Shown: positions 38,494 to 46,656 of the stretch, in pieces
Layout: every line of letters begins with the position of its first letter
Numbering within the stretch: the stretch's first letter is position 1
Assembly: GCF_003050745.1 (NCBI RefSeq)
Contig: NZ_QAOF01000010.1
Span: 1 to 64,000, forward strand
Direction of reading: 5' to 3'
Source: Sphingomonas sp. PP-CE-3G-477
Lineage (GTDB): Bacteria > Pseudomonadota > Alphaproteobacteria > Sphingomonadales > Sphingomonadaceae
Length of the DNA: 64,000 nucleotides
Made by a program: the position numbers and the translations under genes
The notes under the pieces: generated by a model
Told to the model about the DNA's origin: nothing
The model's input: only the letters and a program-made list of their open reading frames with translations
Databases searched by the model: none

Positions 38494-39222
38494 ATGGACC
38501 GCATCGTCTACGACCGGATGGCCGCCCACGATTCCACCCACTGGTGGTACCGCGCGCGCCGCGACATCCTGGCCGATTACCTGACCCGCTACGGCGCATT
38601 GCCGAAGGATGCGAAGATCCTCGAGATCGGCTGCGGCACCGGCCACAACCTGCCGATGCTGGCCGAGTTCGGCGAGATCGATGCGATCGAGATCGATCCG
38701 GCGGCGCGAGAGATCGCGAGCGAGCGGCTGGGGAAGCCGGTCGGCGCGGCGCCCTTGCCCGAACTGCCGGGCGTACCGCGGAAGCATTACGACCTGATCG
38801 CCGTTCTCGACGTGGTCGAGCATATCGAGGACGACGTTGCGGCGTTGAAGGCGATGGCGGATTGCCTCGCGCCCGGTGGCAAGATCCTGATCGCGGTGCC
38901 GGCGCATGCGTGGCTGTGGAGCGCGCACGACGTGGTGAACCATCACCATCGGCGCTATTCGAAGGCGACGTTGCAGGCAGCGATCGAGACCGCCGGGTTG
39001 AAGCCGGAGAAACTCGGCTATTTCAACTCGCTGCTGTTCCCGCTGGCGGCGGCGGCGCGGATCGCCGGGCGGATGACCGGACGCGACGACAGCGACGATT
39101 CACCGCCGCCGAAGCTGGTGAATGCGCTGTTCGAGAAGATTTTCCGGCTGGAGCGGCATCTGGTCGGACGCGTGCCGATGACGCCGGGGGTTTCGATCGT
39201 GACATTGGCGGTGCCGCGGTAA
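38494..39222 (+). CDS. Class I SAM-dependent methyltransferase
   Basis: A 242-residue cytoplasmic methyltransferase. It opens with a family N-terminal signature (YDRMAAHDSTHWWYRARRDI). Motif I is ILEIGCGTGHNLPML, the acidic end of strand 2 is AIEIDPAAREIA, and motif IV is YDLIAVLDVVEHIEDD. It then has AHDVVNHHHRRYSKATL, typical of small-molecule or glycolipid methyltransferases next to glycosyltransferases. The ATG at 38494 is preferred to an in-frame TTG 15 bases earlier. The substrate is probably a lipid-linked sugar, by context only. Confidence 0.87.
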   Translation: MDRIVYDRMAAHDSTHWWYRARRDILADYLTRYGALPKDAKILEIGCGTGHNLPMLAEFGEIDAIEIDPAAREIASERLGKPVGAAPLPELPGVPRKHYDLIAVLDVVEHIEDDVAALKAMADCLAPGGKILIAVPAHAWLWSAHDVVNHHHRRYSKATLQAAIETAGLKPEKLGYFNSLLFPLAAAARIAGRMTGRDDSDDSPPPKLVNALFEKIFRLERHLVGRVPMTPGVSIVTLAVPR

Positions 39223-39250
39223 CGAACAAGGGGCCTGCGCGTCCTACTTC

Positions 39251-39400
39251 CGTTCGTCCCGAGTAGCCGTCGAGTAGTGGTGAAGCCACGTATCGAGATG
39301 GCGTATCGAGGGATAGGTTGGCGCGCGGGGCCCATACCTCGATACGAGCCCTCGATACGCTCCTTACGGAGCTACTCGGTCTCTACTCGGCACGAACGGA
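39251..39400. repeat. Palindromic repeat, family B (copy 4)
   Basis: CGTTCGTCCCGAGTAGC and CTACTCGGCACGAACG are the outer arms and TATCGAGG/CCTCGATA inner ones, over about 150 bases. It lies directly after the methyltransferase stop. Confidence 0.8.
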
Positions 39401-39451
39401 ATAGGGGCGTGGTGCACCCCCCCGAATTGGCAAGCAAGCACCACGCAACCA

Positions 39452-39556
39452 CCACCCCGGCGAAGGCCGGGGCCCAATTGGGGGACGTCGCCAACTGAAG
39501 CCTGCGCTTCGTTACTGCGTACTTTCCAATTGGGCCCCGGCCTTCGCCGGGGTGGT
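39452..39556. repeat. Palindromic repeat, family A (copy 4)
   Basis: CACCCCGGCGAAGGCCGGGG and its complement flank CCCAATTGG/CCAATTGGG. The core is in the same orientation as copies 1, 3, 5 and 6. With repeat B4 it fills most of the 360-base gap between the convergent methyltransferase and glycosyltransferase genes. Confidence 0.9.
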
Positions 39557-39582
39557 GCGAGAATCGGGGTGAGGGGTGTTCG

Positions 39583-40605
39583 TCAGTCGGTGCGGCTGGG
39601 AAGGGGGCTGTCAGGCAACCGCACCACGTCGACCGGCTCCGCACGAAACCCCAAGGTAGCCTTCCCCTGGATCGGCCCCGCGACATCCGCGACGATGTAC
39701 AGCGGCCGGCGCTTGGACTCGACATACAGCCGCCCGAGATACTCGCCGATCATCCCCAGCACGAACATCTGCACCGCGCCGAGGAACACGGTGACGAGCA
39801 TCGTCGAGGTCCAGCCCTGCACCGCGCTCCCCGATAGCCAACCAATCGCGATATAGACGAACAGCAGCAGCGACACGCCGGTCAGCGCGAGCCCCGCATG
39901 GCTGGCGAACCGCAACGGCGCGGTCGAGAAACCTGTGACGGCGTCGAACGCGAGGCGGATCATCTTCGCCAGCGGGTAGTTCGTCTCGCCCGCCAGCCGC
40001 TCGGCGCGATCATACGGGAAGGGCACCTGCTTGAAGCCGATCCAGGCGACCATGCCGCGGATGAAGCGGGCCTGTTCGGGAAGCGACAGGAACGCATCCA
40101 GCGCCCGCCGGCTCATCAGGCGGAAGTCGCCGGTGTCGAGCGGGATCGGCGTCTCGGTCATCCGAGTCAGCAGGCGATAGAAGGCGGCGGCGGTGGCTTT
40201 CTTGAACACCGTCTCGCCCGCGCGCTGGCGGCGGACGGCATAGACGACGTCGGCATGGCTTGCCGCCATCGCCGCGCGCATGTCGGACAGGAGTTCGGGC
40301 GGATCCTGGAGATCCGCGTCGATGATCAGGATCTGCTCACCCGCGCACAGGTCGAGACCCGCGGTGAGCGCCAACTGGTGGCCGTGGTTGCGCGAGAGGT
40401 TGATCGCGACCAGCCGCGGATCGGCGGCGGCGAGGCGCTGCATCACCGGCCAGCTGTCGTCGCGTGAGCCGTCGTTGATCAGGACGATCTCATAATCGTC
40501 GCCGACCGCGACCTTGGCAGCGCCGGAAATGCGCGCGTGCAATATGTCGAGGCACGCCGCCTCGTTATAGCAGGGGACGACTATCGAAAGGGACGGACGG
40601 TTCAT
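39583..40605 (-). CDS. Family 2 glycosyltransferase (GtrB/DPM-like)
   Basis: A 340-residue enzyme that loads a sugar from a nucleotide donor onto polyprenyl phosphate. The GT-A domain has SIVVPCYNEAACL, NDGSRDDSW, DADLQDPPELL (DxD) and PLDTGDFRLMSRRALD. Two C-terminal membrane helices (near residues 232-258 and 270-295, GVSLLLFVYIAIGWLSG and MLVTVFLGAVQMFVLGMI) anchor it in the inner membrane. EYLGRLYVESKRRPLYIV is a common family ending. It likely works with GtrA and the GT-C protein nearby in glycan decoration. ATG at 40605. Confidence 0.9.
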   Translation of the reverse strand: MNRPSLSIVVPCYNEAACLDILHARISGAAKVAVGDDYEIVLINDGSRDDSWPVMQRLAAADPRLVAINLSRNHGHQLALTAGLDLCAGEQILIIDADLQDPPELLSDMRAAMAASHADVVYAVRRQRAGETVFKKATAAAFYRLLTRMTETPIPLDTGDFRLMSRRALDAFLSLPEQARFIRGMVAWIGFKQVPFPYDRAERLAGETNYPLAKMIRLAFDAVTGFSTAPLRFASHAGLALTGVSLLLFVYIAIGWLSGSAVQGWTSTMLVTVFLGAVQMFVLGMIGEYLGRLYVESKRRPLYIVADVAGPIQGKATLGFRAEPVDVVRLPDSPLPSRTD

Positions 40606-40652
40606 CTGTCCCGTCTAGCGTCCGTCGCGCCCGCCGTCATCGTCGGATGTTT

Positions 40653-42758
40653 CTACACCCGCTCCACGGTGTGCACCGCATCCGCCGCGCGGAGGCCCGC
40701 CATCAGCCGCATGAGTTGCTGCACGTCGTGCACTTCGACGTCGATCTCGTTGGTGTGGAAGCTCTTGTCGCGCGTATCGAGCCGCAGGTTGATGATGTTC
40801 GCCTTGTGCCCGCCGATGATCGTCGAGACGATGCCGAGCGAGCCCGGTTCGTTCTTCACCATCACCGATATCCGCGCGACCGCACCCTCGGTTTCGTCGC
40901 CCCAGGCCACGTCGACCCAGTCGGTCTCGTTTTCCGATCGCTCGGCGAGTTCGGCGAGAACCTTGCAGTCGATCGCGTGGACCTCGATCCCCGCATCGGG
41001 CCGGCGCAACCCGACGATGCGGTCGCCCGGCACCGGATGGCAGCACGTCGCCAAATCGTAGGCAACGCCGGGGGTCAGGCCCTTGATCGAGATCGCGCTC
41101 GATTGCGGCGCGAGTGCATGCGTCACGTCCGCGCCGGCCGAGCCCGGCATCAGCGCCTCCATCACCGCGGCATCGGACAGCGTCCGCCGCGCGATCGCGA
41201 CCATAAGCGACGAATCGTCGGGCAGCTTCAGCCGTTTCAGCGCGTGGCTGAGTGCATCGGTGCCGATCTGCGCGGGCAGGCGGGTGACGATATCCTCGTA
41301 CAGGGTCTGGCCGAGCGCGATCTGCTCGACGCGCTCCTTCTGGCGCAGGTGCCGGCGAATCGCGGCCAGCGCCTTGCCGGTGGTCGCGACATTCAGCCAT
41401 TGCGGCTGCGGCGACTGGCCCTTCGAGCGCAGGATCTGAACCTGGTCGCCATTCTCGATCACCGTCGACAGCGGCACGACGCGACCGTTGACCTTCGCGC
41501 CGACCGCCTGGTCGCCGAGATCGGTGTGCACCGCGTACGCGAAGTCGATCGAGGTCGCGCCCTTGGGCAACTGGATCAGCTCGCCCTTCGGCGTGAACGC
41601 GAAGATGCGATCAGTGTACATCGCCATCCGCGTGTGTTCGAGCAGCTCTTCCGGGCTCTCGGCGGTATCGAGGATCTCGACGAGATCGCGGATCCAGCTG
41701 ACCTGGCGGTCGCTGCCGTTGATCTGCTGCTTGTAGGCCCAGTGCGCCGCCAGCCCGAACTCGGCCTGTGCGTGCATGTCGGCGGTGCGGATCTGGATCT
41801 CGATCCGCGCGCTGTCGGCGTGGATCACCGACGTGTGCAGCGAGCGATAGCCGTTGCGCTTGGGCGTCGAGATGTAATCCTTGAACCGGCCCGGCACCAT
41901 CGGCCAGCGCTGGTGGATGATCCCAAGCACGCGGTAGCAATCCTCTTCGGTCGGCACGATCGCGCGGAACGCCATCACGTCGGACAACTGTTCGAAGCTG
42001 ATGTGCCGCTCCGACATCTTCCGGAAGATCGAATAGGGATGCTTCTCGCGTCCCGAAATTTCCGCCTCGACCCCGGCGCGCGACAGCACCAGCTTGAGCC
42101 CAGACGCGATCTTGGCGATGCGGTCGCCGTCGCCCTGCTTGAGCTGTTCAAGGCGGCGGTTGATCGATTCGGAGGCTTCGGGCTCGAGCTGTTCGAACGC
42201 GAGCGACTGCATCTCGCGCATGAACTCGTACATGCCGATCCGCTCAGCGAGCGGCGCGTAGATGTCCATCGTCTCCTTGGCGATGCGACGGCGCTTCTCG
42301 GGCTTCGAGATGTGATGCAGCGTCCGCATGTTGTGGAGGCGGTCGGCGAGCTTGACCAGCAGCACGCGGATGTCGTCGGACATCGCAAGCAGGAATTTGC
42401 GCAGGTTTTCGGCGGCGCGCTCGTTTTCGGTCTGCGCTTCGATCTTGCTGAGCTTCGTCACACCATCGACGAGGCGCGCGACCGAGGCACCGAACAGCCG
42501 CTCGATCTCCTCGGGCGTGGCGACCGTGTCCTCGATCGTGTCGTGGAGGATCGCGGTGGCGATCGTCTCGGCATCGAGATGGAGGTCGGTGAGGATTCCG
42601 GCTACCTCGATCGGGTGGCTGAAATACGGGTCGCCGGACGCGCGCTTCTGGCTCCCATGCGCCTGCATGGAGAAGACATAGGCGCGGTTCAGCATCGCCT
42701 CGTCGGCGTCGGGATCGTAGTCGAGGACGCGATCGACCAGTTCATATTGGCGCAGCAC
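40653..42758 (-). CDS. rsh: Bifunctional (p)ppGpp synthetase/hydrolase (RSH)
   Basis: The stringent-response enzyme, making and degrading (p)ppGpp. The domain order is complete. The HD hydrolase has RAYVFSMQAHGSQKR, PYFSHPIEVAGIL and HDTIEDT. The synthetase has RVLGIIHQRWPMVPGRFKDY and RIEIQIRTADMHAQAEFGLA. TGS has FAFTPKGELIQLPKGATSID, and a helical/zinc-finger-like region contains CCHPVPGD. The C-terminal ACT domain begins at VARISVMVKNEPGSLG. HDTIEDT indicates an active hydrolase. I chose the GTG at 42758 (VLRQYELVDRV), giving 701 residues. The frame continues upstream to 42827, but that part overlaps the neighbouring gene. Confidence 0.95.
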   Translation of the reverse strand: MLRQYELVDRVLDYDPDADEAMLNRAYVFSMQAHGSQKRASGDPYFSHPIEVAGILTDLHLDAETIATAILHDTIEDTVATPEEIERLFGASVARLVDGVTKLSKIEAQTENERAAENLRKFLLAMSDDIRVLLVKLADRLHNMRTLHHISKPEKRRRIAKETMDIYAPLAERIGMYEFMREMQSLAFEQLEPEASESINRRLEQLKQGDGDRIAKIASGLKLVLSRAGVEAEISGREKHPYSIFRKMSERHISFEQLSDVMAFRAIVPTEEDCYRVLGIIHQRWPMVPGRFKDYISTPKRNGYRSLHTSVIHADSARIEIQIRTADMHAQAEFGLAAHWAYKQQINGSDRQVSWIRDLVEILDTAESPEELLEHTRMAMYTDRIFAFTPKGELIQLPKGATSIDFAYAVHTDLGDQAVGAKVNGRVVPLSTVIENGDQVQILRSKGQSPQPQWLNVATTGKALAAIRRHLRQKERVEQIALGQTLYEDIVTRLPAQIGTDALSHALKRLKLPDDSSLMVAIARRTLSDAAVMEALMPGSAGADVTHALAPQSSAISIKGLTPGVAYDLATCCHPVPGDRIVGLRRPDAGIEVHAIDCKVLAELAERSENETDWVDVAWGDETEGAVARISVMVKNEPGSLGIVSTIIGGHKANIINLRLDTRDKSFHTNEIDVEVHDVQQLMRLMAGLRAADAVHTVERV

Positions 42759-42805
42759 GGACCGTAGATGGGGCCGGGCCGCGCCCTTTTGCAACAAAAT
42801 CCTCG

Positions 42806-43135
42806 TTATTTCGCGTGGTTGTTGCACGCGGCCAGCGCTTCGGCGTCATAGGCCTTGCCCGCGACCGTAAAACTGGCGAGCGGCCCGACGCGCTTGGCGA
42901 CCGCGGCGCAGAGGATCACGTCGCGCTGGGGCGCCTTGCTGGAGACGAATGCCGCATTCTCCCAGCGCCACGGCGTGCCGTTGGTGATCAGCCGCGTGGA
43001 GGTGGGCGCGGCGGCGGGGACGGCGACGTAATAATTGATCGGGGTCTGCGCCGATGCCGGTGTCGCGACCAGTGCGGCGAACCCCGTCGCCAGAGCGGGA
43101 ACGGCGGTCAGAAGGGCGCGAGTGATGCGAGACAT
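42806..43135 (-). CDS. Small secreted protein, CC_3452-like
   Basis: A 109-residue protein with a signal peptide (ALLTAVPALATGFAALVATPASAQ). The mature part, NYYVAVPAAAPTSTRLITNG, followed by VILCAAVAKRVGPLASFTVAG and EALAACNNHAK, resembles a small alphaproteobacterial family known as CC_3452. Two cysteines remain and could pair. Function is unknown. It is divergent from the HxlR regulator with a 125-base gap. Confidence 0.68.
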   Translation of the reverse strand: MSRITRALLTAVPALATGFAALVATPASAQTPINYYVAVPAAAPTSTRLITNGTPWRWENAAFVSSKAPQRDVILCAAVAKRVGPLASFTVAGKAYDAEALAACNNHAK

Positions 43136-43260
43136 CGGTCGACTCCTAAAAGGTTTCTAATTGCTACTTATCTCGATACGTTTTGAGTTGCAACTGGAAT
43201 CCGAGGCATTTCGCTTCGGTCATTTATGCGGTACCGTTGCTGTCCAATAAGGAAGACGCC

Positions 43261-43740
43261 GTGGGAAAATTGCGCGAACCCCTGCTCGAATGCAGCCTGC
43301 CCGCCGCGCTGGAGGCGATGGGCGAGCGCTGGTCGTTCCTGATCCTGCGCGCGTCGTTCAACGGCCTGCACCATTTCGAGGAGTTCCAGTCGGAACTGGG
43401 CATTGCGCGCAATATCCTGGCGAACCGACTGGCCCGGCTGGTCGAGCACGGGATCCTGGAGCGGCAACCTATCCCGGAGGATCGGCGGAAAATCGCCTAC
43501 GGCCTGACCGACAAGGGTTTCGCGCTGCTACCGACGATGATTGCGCTGCGGCAATGGGGCGAGCGGTGGGAGACGTGCGTGCCGGCGTTCCCGATCCTGG
43601 TCGACGCGCGCGATCGGCGGCCGTTGCAGCCGGTGTCGGTGCGGTCGCATGACGGGCGCGTGCTGGGGAAGGGCGACCTGATCTGGGCGCTTCCCGGCGA
43701 GGTGGCCGGGGATGAGGTGAAGGCTGAGGCGGCGGAGTAA
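43261..43740 (+). CDS. HxlR-family winged-helix regulator
   Basis: A 159-residue transcription factor. The family signature CSLPAALEAMGERWSFLILR begins at residue 13, with a single cysteine that in some relatives senses electrophiles or redox state. FEEFQSELGIARNILANRLA is the recognition region and HGILERQPIPEDRRKIAYGL the wing. A C-terminal extension of about 55 residues follows. The GTG start at 43261 has AAGGA seven bases upstream; the frame extends to 43183, but without a site. The divergent gap of 125 bases, which contains GTTGCAAC, is where it might bind to control itself and the secreted-protein gene. Confidence 0.87.
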   Translation: MGKLREPLLECSLPAALEAMGERWSFLILRASFNGLHHFEEFQSELGIARNILANRLARLVEHGILERQPIPEDRRKIAYGLTDKGFALLPTMIALRQWGERWETCVPAFPILVDARDRRPLQPVSVRSHDGRVLGKGDLIWALPGEVAGDEVKAEAAE

Positions 43741-43762
43741 GAGACGGCTAACTTGCCGACAG

Positions 43763-43871
43763 GCACCTCCCCGGCGGAGGCCGGGGTCCAGTTGGGGAAC
43801 GGCGCTGATAAGCGTTGCGCGTCGTTACCGCGACCTTTCCAACTGGGCCCCGGCCTACGCCGGGGAGGCAC
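43763..43871. repeat. Palindromic repeat, family A (copy 5, CCTCC variant)
   Basis: CACCTCCCCGGCGGAGGCC and GGCCTACGCCGGGGAGGTG-like arms flank CCAGTTGG/CCAACTGG. The core ends in GTTACCGCGACCTTTCC. It lies between convergent HxlR and thioesterase genes. Confidence 0.88.
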
Positions 43872-43889
43872 CATGTGCAGGGCGATCGT

Positions 43890-44315
43890 TCAGGAGTTAG
43901 GCAACTCCGCCAGCACGGTGCGGATCGCATCCGGTAGGGCCACCGGGCGGCCGGTCTCCAGGTCGACGTGCACGCTGACCATCGTGATCACCGTGTGCAG
44001 TTCACCCGTCTCTGCATGCGCCAATTCGAACCGCTTCGTCAGGCTCGTCGTGCCGAGCTTCTCGATCCGCACGAACGCCTCGATCGTATCTCCCAGGCGG
44101 AACGGCTTTAGGTAGTCGATCTCCGTCCGCCGCACGTTGAACTCGGTGGTCGGCCAGACGTCCGGCAGAGCCTCCGCGATCCCGGTCCATTCCCAGAACT
44201 CGGTGACCGCGACGTCGGCATATTCGAGATAGCGCGAGTTGAAGACGATGCGCTGGCCGTCGATCTCGGCATAGCGCACGCGGAACCTGGTCGAGAAGGC
44301 GAAGCCCGGCCTCAT
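43890..44315 (-). CDS. Acyl-CoA thioesterase (4-hydroxybenzoyl-CoA type hotdog fold)
   Basis: A 141-residue hotdog-fold enzyme. FRVRYAEIDGQRIVFNSRYLEY is the usual YbgC/FadM start, with Asp of AEID in the active site. FNVRRTEIDYLKPFRLGDTI is the conserved strand region. The ATG at 44315 (MRPGFAF) is chosen; the frame stays open far upstream, but that part runs inside the tauE gene in another frame. It follows tauE by 17 bases and is probably in its operon. The acyl-CoA substrate is unknown. Confidence 0.88.
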   Translation of the reverse strand: MRPGFAFSTRFRVRYAEIDGQRIVFNSRYLEYADVAVTEFWEWTGIAEALPDVWPTTEFNVRRTEIDYLKPFRLGDTIEAFVRIEKLGTTSLTKRFELAHAETGELHTVITMVSVHVDLETGRPVALPDAIRTVLAELPNS

Positions 44316-44332
44316 TTCAAAATTGCCGCATG

Positions 44333-45109
44333 TCAGAAGATCAGCTTCACGCCAACCAGCGCCAGCACGGTTGCGAGGACCGGGACCAGCACGCGGTCCG
44401 AGACGCGCGTCGCGATCAGGCTGCCGACGATGATGCCGGGGATCGAACCGATCAGCAGCGACACGAGCAGGTCGACGTCGACCGAGCCGAGGATCCAGTG
44501 GCCGATCCCTCCGAGCAGCGTCAGCGGCACGGCGTGGGCGATGTCGGAGCCAACCAGCCGGTTGATCGGCAGCGTTGGGTACAGGATCAACAACGCGGTC
44601 ATTCCCAGCGCGCCGGCGCCGACCGAGGTCAGCGAGACGAGCACGCCGAGGACCGCGCCGAGCAGGATGGTCAGCATCGCCTGGCGCTCGCCCCCGACCG
44701 TACCGATCCGCGGGGTCAGCCACGCGACGATCTTGCCGCGAAAGAAGGTCGCGACCGCCGACAGGATCAGCGTCACGCCGAGCACGACGGTGATCGCATG
44801 GCCGGTGTCGGACGATTTCTCGCCGAGATGGTTGAGCACGAGCAACGTCGCGATCGCCGCGGGGACGCTGCCGGTCGCGAGCCGGCGCACGACCTGCCAG
44901 TCGACCGTGCCGCGCCAGCCATGCACCGTCGTGCCGACCGTCTTGGTCGCCGACGCGTAGAGCAGGTCGGTGCCGACCGCGGTGGCGGGGTGGAAGCCGA
45001 AGACGAGCACCAGAAGCGGCGTCATCAGCGACCCGCCACCGACACCCGTCAGCCCAACGATGAGGCCGACGAGCACGCCGGCCACCGAATATAACGGATT
45101 GATATCCAC
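44333..45109 (-). CDS. TauE/SafE family sulfite/sulfur anion exporter
   Basis: A 258-residue inner-membrane protein with about eight segments in two halves. Each half has the family loop GLTGVGGGSLMTPLLVLVFG (first) and VSLTSVGAGALGMTALLILY (second). Members export sulfite, sulfoacetate or related organosulfur anions; substrate cannot be told. It lies ten bases after the aminotransferase gene upstream. Confidence 0.9.
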   Translation of the reverse strand: MDINPLYSVAGVLVGLIVGLTGVGGGSLMTPLLVLVFGFHPATAVGTDLLYASATKTVGTTVHGWRGTVDWQVVRRLATGSVPAAIATLLVLNHLGEKSSDTGHAITVVLGVTLILSAVATFFRGKIVAWLTPRIGTVGGERQAMLTILLGAVLGVLVSLTSVGAGALGMTALLILYPTLPINRLVGSDIAHAVPLTLLGGIGHWILGSVDVDLLVSLLIGSIPGIIVGSLIATRVSDRVLVPVLATVLALVGVKLIF

Positions 45110-45118
45110 GCTGGCGGG

Positions 45119-46327
45119 TTAGCCAGCGCCACGCGCGGGCGTGTTGACGCCCATCGACTGGAGATATTTCTTCACGTTGCGCGCCGCCTGCCGGAGCCGC
45201 TGTTCGTTCTCGACCATCGCGATCCTCACATAGCCCTCGCCGTTTTCGCCGTAGCCAACCCCTGGGGCCACTGCGACGTGCGCGTGAGTCAGCAATTGTT
45301 TGGTGAACTCAAGGCTACCTAAGTGCGCGAGCGCGGGCGGGAGCGGGGCCCAGGCGAACATGGATGCGCGAGGGCTCGGTATGTCCCAGCCGGCGCGACC
45401 GAAGCTCTCGACCAGCACGTCGCGGCGCTTGTGATAGAGCTGGCGGTTGCGCTCGACGATGTCCTGCGGGCCGTTGAGTGCGGCACAGGCGGCGGCCTGG
45501 ATCGGCGTGAACGCGCCGTAGTCGAGGTACGACTTCACGCGCGTCATCGCCGCGATCAGCGTCTTGTTGCCGACCCCGAAGCCCATCCGCCAACCCGCCA
45601 TCGAATAGGTCTTGCTGAGCGAGGTGAACTCGATCGCGACGTCCTTCGCGCCCGGTACCTGGAGGATCGAGGGGGTCGGCTTGCCGTCGAAATACAGCTC
45701 CGAATAGGCGAGATCGGAGATCACCCACAGCTTGTGCTTCTTGGCGAACGCAACGACGCGCTCGTAGAAGGCGAGGTCGACGACTTCGGCGGTGGGGTTG
45801 GACGGATAGCCCATCACCAGCACCGACGGCGCGGGGACGGTGAACGCCATCGCGCGCTCCAGGCTCTCGAAATACGCCTCGTCTGGCGTGGTCGGCACCG
45901 CGCGGATCGTCGCGCCGGCGATGATGAAGCCGAAGGTGTGGATCGGATAGGACGGGTTGGGCGCGAGCACGACGTCGCCGGGCGCGGTGATCGCGGTGGC
46001 CAGACTCGCAAGGCCTTCCTTCGAACCCATCGTCACGACGACCTCGGTCTCGGGATCGACGTCGACGCCGAAGCGGCGGCCGTAATAATTCGCCTGGGCT
46101 TTCCGAAGCCCGGGAATGCCCTTCGACTGCGAATAGCCGTGCGCGCTGGGTTTGCGCGCGACTTCGACGAGCTTCTCGATGACGTGCTCGGGGGGCGGCA
46201 AATCGGGATTGCCCATGCCGAGATCGATGATGTCCTCCCCGCCCGCGCGCGCCGCCGCCCGCATCGCGTTCACTTCGGCGATGACATAGGGGGGTAAGCG
46301 TTTGATGCGGTAGAAGTCTTCGGACAT
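45119..46327 (-). CDS. AlaC-type pyridoxal-phosphate aminotransferase
   Basis: A 402-residue class I/II aminotransferase, closest in pattern to AlaC (glutamate-pyruvate) and YfdZ enzymes. The N-terminal FYRIKRLPPYVIAEVNAMR is diagnostic. PLP contacts are seen in DLGMGNPDLPPP, MGSKEGLASLA, YPSNPTAEVVD and the lysine loop SLSKTYSMAGWRMGF. ISDLAYSELYFDG supplies the Asp/Tyr pair. It heads a probable three-gene unit with tauE and the thioesterase. LL-diaminopimelate aminotransferase is an alternative label from the same superfamily. Confidence 0.9.
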   Translation of the reverse strand: MSEDFYRIKRLPPYVIAEVNAMRAAARAGGEDIIDLGMGNPDLPPPEHVIEKLVEVARKPSAHGYSQSKGIPGLRKAQANYYGRRFGVDVDPETEVVVTMGSKEGLASLATAITAPGDVVLAPNPSYPIHTFGFIIAGATIRAVPTTPDEAYFESLERAMAFTVPAPSVLVMGYPSNPTAEVVDLAFYERVVAFAKKHKLWVISDLAYSELYFDGKPTPSILQVPGAKDVAIEFTSLSKTYSMAGWRMGFGVGNKTLIAAMTRVKSYLDYGAFTPIQAAACAALNGPQDIVERNRQLYHKRRDVLVESFGRAGWDIPSPRASMFAWAPLPPALAHLGSLEFTKQLLTHAHVAVAPGVGYGENGEGYVRIAMVENEQRLRQAARNVKKYLQSMGVNTPARGAG

Positions 46328-46439
46328 GATCAGCCTCTAGCTGGAGGAGCGGGTGCTGTACCGCAGGTGAGCGGGGGCGTCATCCGCCTCATTCGTCGCG
46401 GGGACGAAAGCTGGGGTATTCTGGCTGGGCTCCATTTTC

Positions 46440-46566
46440 GATCCTCCCCCGCAAGGGGGAGGTGGCACCGAAGGTGACGGAGGGGGAGGCAGGCGCAACC
46501 TCTGCTCCGGGTCCTCCCCCTCCGTCTGGCAAGGGCCAGCCACCTCCCCCTGGCGGGGGAGGATCG
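46440..46566. repeat. Palindromic repeat, family C (copy 2)
   Basis: GATCCTCCCCCGCAAGGGGG and CCCCCTGGCGGGGGAGGATC are the outer arms; CCGAAGGTGACGGAGGGGG pairs with CCCCCTCCGTC inside. It lies between the divergent aminotransferase and phaC genes. Confidence 0.87.
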
Positions 46567-46656
46567 TTGAGTTTCCTGCGACCAACAATCGTCTATGTGA
46601 CCATGCTTCCGCCGAGCCGGCGTCTGCGTTAAGCTCCCGAAAAAGCAGAGGATGCC

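Noticed and set aside
44316..44723. Open frame upstream of the thioesterase start
   Set aside because: It lies inside tauE in another frame and has no thioesterase-like content; high G+C keeps such frames open.
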